A stretch of DNA of 64,000 nt from Pseudomonas sp. Root562 (GTDB lineage Bacteria; Pseudomonadota; Gammaproteobacteria; Pseudomonadales; Pseudomonadaceae): positions 118,212-182,211 of the forward strand of contig NZ_LMGK01000004.1 in assembly GCF_001427125.1 (NCBI RefSeq), in the 5' to 3' direction. A program made the translations under genes and the position numbers. The notes beneath the pieces were generated by a model that made no database searches, was not told the origin of the DNA, and saw only the letters and a program-made list of their open reading frames with translations. Of the stretch, positions 18,403-27,875 are shown in pieces; position 1 is the stretch's first letter, and every line of letters begins with the position of its first letter.

Positions 18403-20118
18403 TTATGCCAGAGCCTCCCAGAAAAACTCCACGCGGGCACTTCGACCATCGTCGGACCAACTGGCGTTACGCCCCAACTGACGGATCAGACTCACACCAC
18501 GTCCCGACAGACGGACAGGATCAACCGGGCGATCCAGCACCCGCGCGACGTCAAACCCTTTGCCGCTGTCCTCGACGCGGATCACCAGACAACCACCTTC
18601 ACCCTGCGGCGTGACCTGCAGATGCACCCGTACGTAGCCGTCCTGCAGCTCGTCCAGGCGTGTGTTGCGCTGTTGATAATAACGGGTGAACCCCGAAACA
18701 TCGCGCTTGAGGCTTGAGTCCAGACCCAGGACACCATGCTCGAGCGCATTGGAATACAACTCGGCCAACACACTGTAGAGCGCCCCGCTCTGCGTCCGTA
18801 GACCATGGACCTCAAGCAGTAATTGCAGGAGGAACGGCAGTGGATTGAAGCGCTTGAGGGTTGCGGCGCGAAATTCGAAACTCACTGACCAGTCCAGCGG
18901 GCACGACTGACCGCTGTCGGAATACACCGGGGTCGGCGCAATCAGCGGCGAAGTCTCAAGCAAGCTGATTTCAACCATACTGACATCGTCGCGGGTCTCA
19001 CCGCCAAAGTCGCGCAGCGCCTGGCCGATTTCCTCGAACAGCGCATCCGGTTCACGATTGTCCGAAAAAACCCGTTGCAGGCGCTCCACCCCGAACAACT
19101 GATCGTTGGCATCGCAGGTATCGATCACCCCGTCGGACAAGAGGAAAACCCGGTCACCCTCCGCCATCGGAAACACTTGCGTGCTGTCATCGAATGTCTG
19201 CGCGCTCAGCACGCCCAACGGCAAGTGCCGAGCCGACAACGGCGTGCGTTCACCCGTGGCGATGCTGTGCAGATAACCGTCGGGCATGCCGCCGTTCCAT
19301 ACTTCCACCGAACGGCTCTGAAAACTCAGACACAGCATCGTTGCGCAACAGAACATGTCCACCGGCAAGATGCGTTTGAGCTTGGCGTTCATCTCGCGCA
19401 GGGTTTCCGACAAGCCGTAACCCTTGGCCGTCATCCCGTAGAAAACTTCCGCCAGCGGCATGGCCCCTACCGCGGCGGGCAAACCATGGCCGGTGAAGTC
19501 ACCGAGCAGCACATGCATGTCGCCCGCCGGTGTGTACGCAGCCAACAACAAGTCACCATTGAACAGTGCGTAAGGCGATTGCAGGTAGCGGATATTGGCA
19601 GCGTTCAAGCAACCGGAATGGGCCACCTTGTCGAACACGGCCTTGGCCACCCGCTGCTCGTTGAGCAGATAATCGTGGTGCCGGGCAATCTGGTCACGCT
19701 GTTGCAACACGGTCGCTTGCAGCCGCCGCAAGCGATCCATCGCCTTGATTTTGGCGGCGAGGATCACCTGGTTGTAGGGTTTTGCCAAAAAATCGTCGCC
19801 CCCGGCCTCCAGGCAGCGGGCGAGCGCTTCACTTTCGGAAAGCGAGGTCAGGAAGATGATCGGCACCAGAGTTTCCCCGGCCAGTGCCTTGATCTGCTGT
19901 GCTGCCTCGAAGCCGTCCATCACCGGCATCATTGCGTCCATCAACACCAGTTGCGGACGATTCTGGCGAAACGCCTCGACCGCTTCGGCACCGTTGGCTG
20001 CCGTCAGTACTTCGTGGCCCTGACGGCGGACAATACTCGATAGCAGCATGCGATCGGCCGCGCTGTCTTCGGCGATGAGGATCGTCAATGACTCGAGTGC
20101 AGCGTGCACGGCCGTCAA
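18403..20118 (-). CDS. hsbR: Response regulator with PP2C phosphatase and anti-sigma kinase domains, HsbR-like
   Basis: This is a 571-residue, three-domain switch. It has a receiver (about 10-130) with phospho-acceptor D61 (LMDAMMPVMDG), a SpoIIE/PP2C-type serine phosphatase (about 160-385, with GDFTGHGLPAA), and an HATPase of the anti-sigma-kinase kind at the C-terminus (VEDSGKGFDV .. GRGVSLI). By analogy with HsbR of P. aeruginosa it phosphorylates or dephosphorylates HsbA depending on phosphate from HptB. Its start overlaps the hsbA stop by four bases. Confidence 0.92.
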   Translation of the reverse strand: MTAVHAALESLTILIAEDSAADRMLLSSIVRRQGHEVLTAANGAEAVEAFRQNRPQLVLMDAMMPVMDGFEAAQQIKALAGETLVPIIFLTSLSESEALARCLEAGGDDFLAKPYNQVILAAKIKAMDRLRRLQATVLQQRDQIARHHDYLLNEQRVAKAVFDKVAHSGCLNAANIRYLQSPYALFNGDLLLAAYTPAGDMHVLLGDFTGHGLPAAVGAMPLAEVFYGMTAKGYGLSETLREMNAKLKRILPVDMFCCATMLCLSFQSRSVEVWNGGMPDGYLHSIATGERTPLSARHLPLGVLSAQTFDDSTQVFPMAEGDRVFLLSDGVIDTCDANDQLFGVERLQRVFSDNREPDALFEEIGQALRDFGGETRDDVSMVEISLLETSPLIAPTPVYSDSGQSCPLDWSVSFEFRAATLKRFNPLPFLLQLLLEVHGLRTQSGALYSVLAELYSNALEHGVLGLDSSLKRDVSGFTRYYQQRNTRLDELQDGYVRVHLQVTPQGEGGCLVIRVEDSGKGFDVARVLDRPVDPVRLSGRGVSLIRQLGRNASWSDDGRSARVEFFWEALA

Positions 20119-20414
20119 CTGATGTCGAACAGTTTGTCGAAGTTGGAGATGGCGAGGATTTTCCTCACATCCGAACTGCTGTTGACCACGCGGATATCGG
20201 AGTTTTCACCGCCAGCGTGATCACGCAACAGCAGCAACATGCCCAGCGCAGAGCTGTCGAGATAGGTCGCTTCTTTCAGGTCGACTACAACCGCTCCAAG
20301 ATCTTTGTGTTCGTAGGACTCACGAAACTCTTGATGCTTGGCGAAATCGAACCGTCCCTTGACCGATATCGTCAGCTTCTGGCCGTCGGGGGATACTTCT
20401 GTAACAACTGACAT
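20115..20414 (-). CDS. hsbA: STAS-domain anti-sigma factor antagonist, HsbA-like
   Basis: This 99-residue SpoIIAA-type STAS protein carries the phosphorylatable serine in YLDSSALGMLLLLRDH (S54 or S55). In P. aeruginosa unphosphorylated HsbA binds the anti-sigma factor FlgM and so releases FliA, while the phosphorylated form acts with the cyclase HsbD. Here it starts the hsbA-hsbR-hptB unit, placed between fliJ and fliK. No diguanylate cyclase gene is adjacent. Confidence 0.92.
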   Translation of the reverse strand: MSVVTEVSPDGQKLTISVKGRFDFAKHQEFRESYEHKDLGAVVVDLKEATYLDSSALGMLLLLRDHAGGENSDIRVVNSSSDVRKILAISNFDKLFDIS

Positions 20415-20513
20415 GTCATGGCTTCCTTGTCATTGGTGAACCTGCTTGTACAAGGTTTAGCATTTGGTAGAGGTTGGGGCAAGGCAAGGCGTTGTGACGG
20501 CCGTCGGATCGCT

Positions 20514-20596
20514 ATCGCGGGCAAGCCATGCTCCTACAGGTTTCATGAAGCTCACAAGATCGCAACAATCCCGTAGGAGCATGGCTTGCCCGCGAT
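20514..20596. repeat. REPIN-like inverted repeat between hsbA and fliJ
   Basis: Complementary arms of about 26 bases (ATCGCGGGCAAGCCATGCTC.. ) are spaced by 30 bases, downstream of fliJ and upstream of hsbA. Confidence 0.86.
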
Positions 20597-20620
20597 GAAC
20601 GATAACGCGGTCAGCCTGAT

Positions 20621-21070
20621 TCAATACTGATCCTGCCGTGGCAAGCGCTGCGATAATTCATCCAGCAGTTTCTGTTCGCGCTTGTCCTCAATGGCCCGCG
20701 CTTCATCGGCATACCGCTGCACCAGTTTGCGCAAACCTTCGACACGGGCAAACGCCTGTTGCCAGGTGTCCCGTGCCTTGTTCAGGTTGTTCTGGTGCCA
20801 GGCCAGGCTTTGCCGCTGCTGATCGATGGCCGTGCCCAATTGCGCCAGAAACCCCTGATACCCGAGCAGCCATTGACCCGATACGCCACTGCTGCCGCGC
20901 ACGATCCACTGTTCCTGATAGTCGAGACGAAAGGCTTCAAGGTCGGCGAGTTTACTTTCGGCCAGCCGCACTTGCCCTTGAAAGTGCCCCAAGCGCTGGA
21001 CCGCGGTTTTTTCGGCCTTCTCGGCCATTTCCACCACGGGGGCCAGGCGCCCTGCCCGAGTCTGGGCCAT
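20621..21070 (-). CDS. fliJ: Flagellar export chaperone FliJ
   Basis: FliJ is the coiled-coil stalk of the export ATPase, linking FliI to FlhA. The 149-residue protein is almost entirely charged helix with many Gln, Glu and Arg residues, such as RLGHFQGQVRLAESKLADLEA. It is last in fliEFGHIJ, six bases after fliI. Family sequence conservation is low, and length, coiled-coil character and position support it. Confidence 0.94.
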   Translation of the reverse strand: MAQTRAGRLAPVVEMAEKAEKTAVQRLGHFQGQVRLAESKLADLEAFRLDYQEQWIVRGSSGVSGQWLLGYQGFLAQLGTAIDQQRQSLAWHQNNLNKARDTWQQAFARVEGLRKLVQRYADEARAIEDKREQKLLDELSQRLPRQDQY

Positions 21071-21076
21071 GGCCGG

Positions 21077-22435
21077 TTAGCCGCCCGCCGCGGGCGCGAA
21101 GATCGAGGCGAGATACGCTTCGCTTTCGCCCAGGCTGATGCTGTCGTTGAGACCCTGGCGCAAGTACTTGACCAGTTGCGGTTGCAGGGAGATCGCCAGG
21201 TCGGTCTCGCGGTCACCACCGGCGACGTATGCGCCGACGCTGATCAAGTCGCGACTTTGCTGATAACGCGACCACAATTGCTTGAAATACTGCGCACGGG
21301 TCATGTGTTCCGGTGACACCACCGCTGGCATCACCCGGCTGATGGACGCCTCGATATCGATAGCCGGGTAATGCCCCTCCTCGGCCAAGCGCCGGGACAG
21401 CACGATGTGCCCGTCGAGCACGCCCCTCGCCGAGTCGGCAATCGGGTCCTGCTGGTCATCGCCTTCGGACAGCACGGTGTAGAACGCTGTGATCGAACCG
21501 CCGCCCTTCTCGGCATTACCCGCTCGTTCCACCAGTTTCGGCAACTTGGCGAACACTGAAGGCGGATAACCCTTGGTCGCAGGTGGCTCGCCGATGGCCA
21601 GGGCGATTTCCCGCTGGGCCTGGGCGAAACGGGTCAGCGAATCCATCAGCAACAGGACGTTCTTGCCCTTGTCACGAAAATATTCGGCGATTCGTGTGCA
21701 GTACATGGCGGCGCGCAGACGCATCAGCGGTGCATCGTCCGCCGGGGACGCCACCACCACCGAACGCTTGAGCCCTTCTTCACCGAGGATGTGCTCGATG
21801 AACTCTTTAACTTCACGACCCCGCTCGCCGATCAGCCCGACGACGATGATGTCGGCCTCGGTGAAGCGGGTCATCATGCCCAACAGCACGGATTTACCGA
21901 CGCCGGTACCGGCGAACAGACCGAGGCGCTGGCCGCGACCGACCGTCAGCATGCCGTTGATGCAACGAATGCCTACATCCAGCGGCTCGCTGATCGGTTC
22001 GCGTTTGAGCGGGTTGATAGTCGGGCCGTCCATCGGCACCCAGTCTTCGGCCTTCATCCCGCCCTTGCCATCCAGTGCACGACCGGCGCCATCGAGTACA
22101 CGGCCAAGCATGCTCATGCCCATCGGCAAGCGACCCGTGTCGGACAAAGGAACGACGCGGGCACCGGGTGCAATACCGGCGACGCTGCCGACCGGCATCA
22201 GGAAGACCTTGCTGCCGGAAAAGCCCATGACTTCGGCTTCGACCTGCACCGGATGGTAGCTGTCGTCATTGATGACCATGCAACGACTGCCCATCGCCGC
22301 GCGCAAGCCTTCGGCCTCAAGGGTGAGGCCGACCATACGCAGCAAGCGGCCTTCAAGAATCGGTGCGCCAGCCAGTTCCGTGGCCTCTGCATAGCTGCTC
22401 AGGCGCTTGGCGAAACTGGTCCGTTCAAGGCGCAT
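21077..22435 (-). CDS. fliI: Flagellum-specific export ATPase FliI
   Basis: FliI energises delivery of export substrates. The 452-residue product resembles the F1 beta subunit, with Walker A AGTGVGKS (about 175-182) and catalytic-site sequence [15 protein letters not shown], followed by a Walker [17 protein letters not shown] chose the second Met, 22435 ([12 protein letters not shown]), because GGAT precedes it and homologues begin there. The ATG at 22450 has no visible ribosome site. Its start overlaps the end of fliH. Confidence 0.96.
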   Translation of the reverse strand: MRLERTSFAKRLSSYAEATELAGAPILEGRLLRMVGLTLEAEGLRAAMGSRCMVINDDSYHPVQVEAEVMGFSGSKVFLMPVGSVAGIAPGARVVPLSDTGRLPMGMSMLGRVLDGAGRALDGKGGMKAEDWVPMDGPTINPLKREPISEPLDVGIRCINGMLTVGRGQRLGLFAGTGVGKSVLLGMMTRFTEADIIVVGLIGERGREVKEFIEHILGEEGLKRSVVVASPADDAPLMRLRAAMYCTRIAEYFRDKGKNVLLLMDSLTRFAQAQREIALAIGEPPATKGYPPSVFAKLPKLVERAGNAEKGGGSITAFYTVLSEGDDQQDPIADSARGVLDGHIVLSRRLAEEGHYPAIDIEASISRVMPAVVSPEHMTRAQYFKQLWSRYQQSRDLISVGAYVAGGDRETDLAISLQPQLVKYLRQGLNDSISLGESEAYLASIFAPAAGG

Positions 22436-23222
22436 CGGGGAGATCCGCATCGGCTGCGACTGCGGGTTTGCTTTCGACCGGCAATTCCAGACTCACGTCC
22501 GGCGCAGCTGGGTGCAGTGCCTGCTCGTGGAGCTGATCGAACAATTTGTCCATGACCTGTTTGACGCGGGTTTCCACCGTGGCGTCAATACGACTGTGCT
22601 CGGTCTCGACCCGACAGCCGCCCGGCAACAGCGACTCGTCTTCGACAATGCGCCAGGTTTCTTCATGGCGTTCGCGCAGGGCTTTGACCTGTTCGAAATC
22701 CTGCGGATTGATGTACAGCCGCACGTTGCCCACGCCCAGCGGCAACAACTTGAGCGCCTCGCGCATGACGTGTTCGATCTGCGTCGAGTCAATGGCCAGT
22801 TCGCGCTGAATCACTTGTTTGGTGATGTGCTGCACGAGATCGACCAAGGACTTTTCAATCTGGGTGTCCTGTTCGGCGATCGGCTCGAACAGATGCGCCA
22901 TCAGTTGCTCCAGCCCGGCGATCTTTGGCGCCAATGCCTGTTCGGCTTCCTGGCGGACCTTGAGGGTGGTGCTATGGAAACCTTCTTTTTCACCCACCGC
23001 GAAGCCTTCGTTATAGGCTTCCTGGCGAATGCTTTCGAGCTCTTCGAGGGTCAGTGGCTGGACTTCCTCCAGTGGCACTTCTTCCATTTCCGGCGGCTCG
23101 GGTTCCGGCTCCGGTTCAGGCTCGGGGGCTGGCGGGTCGAAGCTGGGCAGCGCCCAGGTATCGAAACCACTGACATCCCCGGCCCGGATCAGGTCAGTGG
23201 GCAAATCATCATGCTTGGCCAT
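22425..23222 (-). CDS. fliH: Flagellar export ATPase regulator FliH
   Basis: FliH dimers bind FliI and anchor it to FliN in the C-ring. The 265-residue protein has a proline/glutamate-rich N-terminal part ([11 protein letters not shown] at about 34-45), a coiled-coil middle with the small-residue helix usual in FliH ([12 protein letters not shown]), and a C-terminal domain related to the V/F-ATPase stator. It lies four bases after fliG and overlaps fliI. Confidence 0.95.
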   Translation of the reverse strand: MAKHDDLPTDLIRAGDVSGFDTWALPSFDPPAPEPEPEPEPEPPEMEEVPLEEVQPLTLEELESIRQEAYNEGFAVGEKEGFHSTTLKVRQEAEQALAPKIAGLEQLMAHLFEPIAEQDTQIEKSLVDLVQHITKQVIQRELAIDSTQIEHVMREALKLLPLGVGNVRLYINPQDFEQVKALRERHEETWRIVEDESLLPGGCRVETEHSRIDATVETRVKQVMDKLFDQLHEQALHPAAPDVSLELPVESKPAVAADADLPDAP

Positions 23223-23226
23223 GGGC

Positions 23227-24246
23227 TTAAATCATTTCCTCGCCGCCCTTGCCACCGAGAACGATTTCTCCGGCTTCGGCCATTCGGCGGGCGATGGTGA
23301 GGATTTCTTTCTGCGCGGTTTCCACATCGCTGACGCGCACCGGGCCTTTGGCTTCGAGGTCGTCGCGCAACAGTTCGGCGGCACGCTTGGACATGTTCTT
23401 GAAGATTTTCTCTTTGACGCCTTCGTCCGAGCCCTTGAGCGCCAGCACCAGCACATCGGAAGACACTTCGCGCAGCAATGCCTGGATACCGCGGTCGTCG
23501 ACATCGGCCAAATTGTTGAACACGAACATGAGGTCTTCGATCTGACCGGACAGGTCTTCGTCGACTTCGCGGATCGAGTCCATGAGCTGGCCTTCGATCG
23601 AACTGTCGAGGAAGTTCATGATGTCCGCCGCACGCTTGATGCCGCCCAGGGTAGTACGCGAAGCGTTGGAGTTGCCGGAGAACTGCTTCTCGAGAATCTG
23701 GTTGAGTTCTTTCAGGGCCGCTGGCTGCACGGTGTTCAGCGAGGAAACCCGCAGAATGATGTCCAGACGCACCTTGTGGTCGAAGTTGCCGAGCACTTCA
23801 CCGGCCTGGTCCGGGTCGAGATACGCCACCACGATCGCCTGGATCTGCGGGTGCTCGTAACGAATAACGTCGGCGACGGCGCGGGGTTCCATCCACTTCA
23901 GGCTGTCGAGGCCACTGGTGTTGCCACCCAACAGAATGCGGTCGATCAGGCCGTTGGCCTTGTCTTCGCCCAAGGCCTGGGTGAGCATTTTGCGCACGTA
24001 GTCGTCGGAGCCGACGCCCAGGCTGGTCTGGTCGCCGACGATGTCGACGAACTCGCTCATCACCTGCTCGACCTGCTCACGGTGAACGTTCCCCATCTGC
24101 GCCATGGCCACGCCCACACGCTGGACCTCTTTAGGCCCCATGTGGCGCAACACCTGGGCGGCATCGGTAGAGCCAAGGGACAGCAGCAGAATCGCGGCTT
24201 TGTCGACCTTGGTCAGCTTGGCGGCAACGGCTCGGTTATCACTCAT
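23227..24246 (-). CDS. fliG: Flagellar motor switch protein FliG
   Basis: FliG is the rotor subunit that touches the stators and couples CheY signals to direction. The 339-residue product shows the FliF-binding N-terminal domain (LTKVDKAAILLLSLGSTDAA), a middle domain with EHPQ (YEHPQIQAIVVAYLDP) for FliM binding, and a C-terminal charged domain with the torque helix region. Its start overlaps fliF by eight bases. Confidence 0.97.
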   Translation of the reverse strand: MSDNRAVAAKLTKVDKAAILLLSLGSTDAAQVLRHMGPKEVQRVGVAMAQMGNVHREQVEQVMSEFVDIVGDQTSLGVGSDDYVRKMLTQALGEDKANGLIDRILLGGNTSGLDSLKWMEPRAVADVIRYEHPQIQAIVVAYLDPDQAGEVLGNFDHKVRLDIILRVSSLNTVQPAALKELNQILEKQFSGNSNASRTTLGGIKRAADIMNFLDSSIEGQLMDSIREVDEDLSGQIEDLMFVFNNLADVDDRGIQALLREVSSDVLVLALKGSDEGVKEKIFKNMSKRAAELLRDDLEAKGPVRVSDVETAQKEILTIARRMAEAGEIVLGGKGGEEMI

Positions 24247-26026
24247 CTGCGTTAATCCACTCTTTCACGACCTGGGCCACACGACCCGGGTCTTCTGCCA
24301 CCAGACTCTTGATTGCGTTCAACTGTGCGTCATAGCCTTCGCTCGGGCTAGGCAGCAAGATGCTTTGCGGGCCGCCAAGGCTGACACGGTCGTTGGCCAG
24401 TTCGCCGTCCAGACCACCCATGCCACCCAACTCGACATCGCTGCCGATACCGGCCAGCTGCTTGCCCTTGCCACCACCGGTGATGTTGTTGAGCACCGGG
24501 CGCAGTACGCCGAACACCAGCACCAGAATGAACAGGACACCCAGCACTTGCTTGACGATGTCCCAGAACCAAGGCTGGGAATAGAACGGAATGTCGGCGA
24601 TCACTTCGCCGCGATCGGCAGAGAACGGCATGTTGATCACACTGACGCTGTCACCACGGCTGGCATCGAAACCGACCGCGTCCTGGACCAAACGGGTGAA
24701 GCGCGCCAATTCGTCGGCGGTCCACGGTGCGCGGGTGGTTTCACCGTTGGCCGGGTTGACCTTGACCTGGTCATCCACCACCACCGACACCGACAGGCGA
24801 TTCAGACGCCCCTGTTGCTGCTTGGTATGGCTGATGGAACGGTCGAGTTCGAAGTTCTTGGTGGATTGTTGACGCTTGTCAGCCGGGTATGGCGCCAGCA
24901 TCGGCTGGCCGGTGGCCGGGTCCATGATTTGCTGGCCGTTGGCATCGATCAGCGGCTGGCCTGGCTGGACCATCCCGGCAGCAGGCGCGGCGCCAGCGGT
25001 GGTTTGCGGGGCGGAGGCCGGCGCGGGTGGCTGGTTGCTCAATGCACCGGGGACACCTTGCGGACCATTGCTGGCGGTACGTTGTTCGTTGACCGACTGC
25101 TCGCTGCGCAACGCCGGTTGATCGGGGTTGAACTGCTCGGAAGTCGACTCGACGGCACTAAAGTCCACATCGGCGGAGACTTCGGCTTTATAGCGATCGT
25201 TGCCCAGCACCGGTTGCAGTATGTTGTGCACACGCTGGGTGAGCATGCTTTCCATGCGGCGGCTGTAATCGAATTGCTTGCCGGCCATGGTCAGTTCGGA
25301 GTTTTCCGCCTGATCGGAGAGCAGGTTGCCCTTTTGGTCAACAACAGTGATCTGCGACTTGCTCAGCTCGGGAACGCTGGTCGCCACCAGATTGACGATG
25401 GCCACCACCTGGCCCGGCTCCAACGAGCGGCCAGAATACAGTTCAACCAGTACCGACGCACTCGGCTTGCGTTCATCGCGCACAAACACCGAGCTTTTCG
25501 GAATCGCCAGGTGCACGCGAGCACCCTTGACGTTGTTCAGGCTGGAAATGGTCCGGGCCAGTTCACCTTCGAGGCCACGACGATAACGGGTCGCTTCCAT
25601 GAACTGGCTGGTGCCCAGGCCCTGCTCTTTATCGAGAATTTCAAAACCGATGTTGCCATCGCTGGGAGTGACACCAGCGCCGGCGAGCTTGAGCCGCGCG
25701 CGGGACAGGTCTTCAGCCTTGACCAGCAAGGCGCCGGAATTCGGTTCGACGGTGTAGGCAATGTCGGCGGCGGCCAGGGTGTCCATGACTTGCTTGGCGT
25801 CCATACCGGCCAGGCTGCCGTACAACGGACGGTAGTCCGGCTGCTGGGACCACAACACCACGGCAAAACCAATCGCCACGCTCGCAGCCAGGCCGACCAA
25901 CAGGCCCACCTGACGCAGCATGGTCATCTCGGAGAGGTTTTCCAGGAAGGACAACCCGAACAGCGGCGGTTTGCCGTCTACTGGAGTGGCCTTGGCCGGA
26001 ACATTATCGGCGACTGCTTCTGCCAT
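24239..26026 (-). CDS. fliF: Flagellar MS-ring protein FliF
   Basis: FliF forms the membrane MS-ring on which the whole basal body is built. Its 595 residues include a first membrane helix (about 38-58), periplasmic ring-building motifs (DYRPLYGSLAGMDAKQVMD), a Pro/Gln-rich loop at about 310-370 and a second membrane helix at about 480-500. The cytoplasmic tail binds FliG (RVAQVVKEWINADE). It follows fliE by 15 bases. Confidence 0.97.
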   Translation of the reverse strand: MAEAVADNVPAKATPVDGKPPLFGLSFLENLSEMTMLRQVGLLVGLAASVAIGFAVVLWSQQPDYRPLYGSLAGMDAKQVMDTLAAADIAYTVEPNSGALLVKAEDLSRARLKLAGAGVTPSDGNIGFEILDKEQGLGTSQFMEATRYRRGLEGELARTISSLNNVKGARVHLAIPKSSVFVRDERKPSASVLVELYSGRSLEPGQVVAIVNLVATSVPELSKSQITVVDQKGNLLSDQAENSELTMAGKQFDYSRRMESMLTQRVHNILQPVLGNDRYKAEVSADVDFSAVESTSEQFNPDQPALRSEQSVNEQRTASNGPQGVPGALSNQPPAPASAPQTTAGAAPAAGMVQPGQPLIDANGQQIMDPATGQPMLAPYPADKRQQSTKNFELDRSISHTKQQQGRLNRLSVSVVVDDQVKVNPANGETTRAPWTADELARFTRLVQDAVGFDASRGDSVSVINMPFSADRGEVIADIPFYSQPWFWDIVKQVLGVLFILVLVFGVLRPVLNNITGGGKGKQLAGIGSDVELGGMGGLDGELANDRVSLGGPQSILLPSPSEGYDAQLNAIKSLVAEDPGRVAQVVKEWINADE

Positions 26027-26041
26027 GACTCAATCTCGTCC

Positions 26042-26371
26042 TTAAACCGGCATCTGCATGATGTCTTGGTAAGCCTGAACCAGCTTGTTACGTACTTGGG
26101 TCAATGCCTGGAAAGACACGCTGGCCTTCTGCGAGGAAATCATCACGTCCGTCAGATCGACGCCGCTCTTGCCGATCTCGAAGGCGCTGGCCAACTGAGA
26201 GGAAGCCTGTTGGGTGTCGTTCACTTTATTGACGGCCTGACCGAGCATGTCGGAAAAGCTGCTGCCATTCAGTTCAGGGACGGCGGCAGTCGATTTAGGC
26301 GCAGACATGGCATCCATTTGCATGGCGCGCATATCCAGCATCAACCGATTGAATTCAATACCTTGGCTCAT
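26042..26371 (-). CDS. fliE: Flagellar hook-basal body adaptor FliE
   Basis: FliE joins the MS-ring to the rod. The 109-residue product has the conserved C-terminal helix pair ([28 protein letters not shown]). I used the ATG at 26371 ([12 protein letters not shown]), preceded by AGAGAG, because it gives the normal length. A frame to 26407 adds 12 unrelated residues. It is the first gene of fliEFGHIJ, with a strong sigma-54 promoter 60 bases upstream. Confidence 0.96.
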   Translation of the reverse strand: MSQGIEFNRLMLDMRAMQMDAMSAPKSTAAVPELNGSSFSDMLGQAVNKVNDTQQASSQLASAFEIGKSGVDLTDVMISSQKASVSFQALTQVRNKLVQAYQDIMQMPV

Positions 26372-26431
26372 GATTTCTCTCTTTGGCGGCCCGCAATTTT
26401 TTGACACTCACTCGGCGGGTAATGAGGTGTT

Positions 26432-26447
26432 AGCAACAAGGGTGCCA
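26432..26447 (-). promoter_or_regulatory. Sigma-54 promoter upstream of fliE
   Basis: The minus strand reads TGGCACC-CTTG-TTGCT: six of seven bases of the -24 consensus TGGCACG and an exact -12 box. It lies between the fleR stop and the fliE start. FleR is the expected activator of this class. Confidence 0.88.
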
Positions 26448-26478
26448 GCTTTCCAGCCAGCCCCTCTGCAAGAGCGGG

Positions 26479-27870
26479 TCAGGTGGCGAACAGATACGCC
26501 TCGACGTCCATTCCGGCATCCCGCATCTGCGCCAGCTTGTAGCGCAAGGTGCGCGGGCTGATGCCCAGACGCTCGGCAGCTTCCTTGCGGCGGCCGCGCT
26601 CGGTGCGCAAGGTGTCGATGATCATCTGGAACTCGCGACGTCGCAGGTCATCGCCCAACGCCCCGGCAGACTCGGCGTCAACTTCCACCGTGCGCAGCGG
26701 GGTCGACAGCGGCACCAATGCCGGCAACGGCGCGCAAGCCACCGGCCCTGCCAGACAGAAATCCTGAGGCTGAATCATGCCGCCCTGTTGAAGGATCAAT
26801 GCGCGCTGAATCGCGTTATCCAGTTCGCGCACATTGCCCGGCCACGGGTAGGCGATCAGGCACGCCTGCGCCTCGGGCGACAACCTCGCCGCGGCATGCT
26901 TCATTTTGTTGACGTGCTTGGCCAGCAGCCGCTCGGCCAGCGGCAGAATATCGGCGGTACGCTCCCGCAGCGGCCGCCATGCCAGCGGGAACACCGACAG
27001 GCGATAATAGAGGTCCTCACGGAAGCGCCCCGCCGCCACTTCCCCGGCCAGATCCCGGTTGGTGGTGGCGACCACGCGAATATCCAGCGTGATCGGCTTG
27101 CGCGCACCGACCCGCTCGACTTCGCGCTCTTGCAGCACACGCAACAACTTGGCTTGCAGCCCCAAGGGCATTTCGGAGATTTCGTCGAGCAGGATGGTCC
27201 CGCCGTCGGCCTGCTCGAACTTGCCGGCCTGGGCCGCGATGGCGCCAGTGAACGAGCCCTTCTCGTGACCAAACAGCGTGGCTTCGAGCATGTTGTCGGG
27301 AATCGCCGCGCAGTTGATCGCAATGAATGGCTGACTGGCGCGGTGCGAGTGCTGGTGAATGTAGCGCGCCAACACCTCCTTGCCGGTGCCGGACTCACCC
27401 GAGATCAACACTGTGGAATCGCTGCGTGCTACACGTGCGGCCAATTCCAGGAGTTGCGCACTGGCCGGCTCGAAAGCCACCGGCCCTTCGTTGTCGCTGG
27501 CGCCAAGATTGCCCAACGCATGGCGCGATACCAGATCGAGCAATGCCTTGGCTTCGAATGGCTTGACCAGATAATCAGCCGCACCCTGGCGCATTGCATC
27601 GACCGCCCGCTCCACGGCACCGTGCGCCGTCATCAGCAACACCGGCAGTTGCGGTTGTCGCGCGCGCAGCAGGCCAAGCAGTTGATGCCCGTCCATACCC
27701 GGCATGTTGACGTCGCTGACGACCAGGTTGAACGCCTCGGTTTCGACCGCCGCCAGGGCTTCTTCCGCCGAACCGACGGCTTTGTAATCATGCCCGGCGA
27801 GCAAGAGCGTATCGGCCAACGCTTCACGCAGCGCGCGGTCATCTTCGACCAGCAGAACCTTGATACCCAT
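26479..27870 (-). CDS. fleR: Sigma-54-dependent response regulator FleR
   Basis: FleR, phosphorylated by FleS, activates RpoN-dependent rod, hook and basal-body genes. The 463-residue protein has a receiver with phospho-acceptor D53 (VSDVNMPGMDG). Its AAA+ domain has GESGTGKE and an intact sigma-54 contact loop GAFTGA. The C-terminal Fis-type helix-turn-helix is KEAAERLGISPRTLRYKL. I chose the ATG at 27870, since GGAG is eight bases upstream. A GTG at 27879 overlapping the fleS stop (GTGA) is a real alternative. Confidence 0.96.
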   Translation of the reverse strand: MGIKVLLVEDDRALREALADTLLLAGHDYKAVGSAEEALAAVETEAFNLVVSDVNMPGMDGHQLLGLLRARQPQLPVLLMTAHGAVERAVDAMRQGAADYLVKPFEAKALLDLVSRHALGNLGASDNEGPVAFEPASAQLLELAARVARSDSTVLISGESGTGKEVLARYIHQHSHRASQPFIAINCAAIPDNMLEATLFGHEKGSFTGAIAAQAGKFEQADGGTILLDEISEMPLGLQAKLLRVLQEREVERVGARKPITLDIRVVATTNRDLAGEVAAGRFREDLYYRLSVFPLAWRPLRERTADILPLAERLLAKHVNKMKHAAARLSPEAQACLIAYPWPGNVRELDNAIQRALILQQGGMIQPQDFCLAGPVACAPLPALVPLSTPLRTVEVDAESAGALGDDLRRREFQMIIDTLRTERGRRKEAAERLGISPRTLRYKLAQMRDAGMDVEAYLFAT

Positions 27871-27875
27871 GACCT

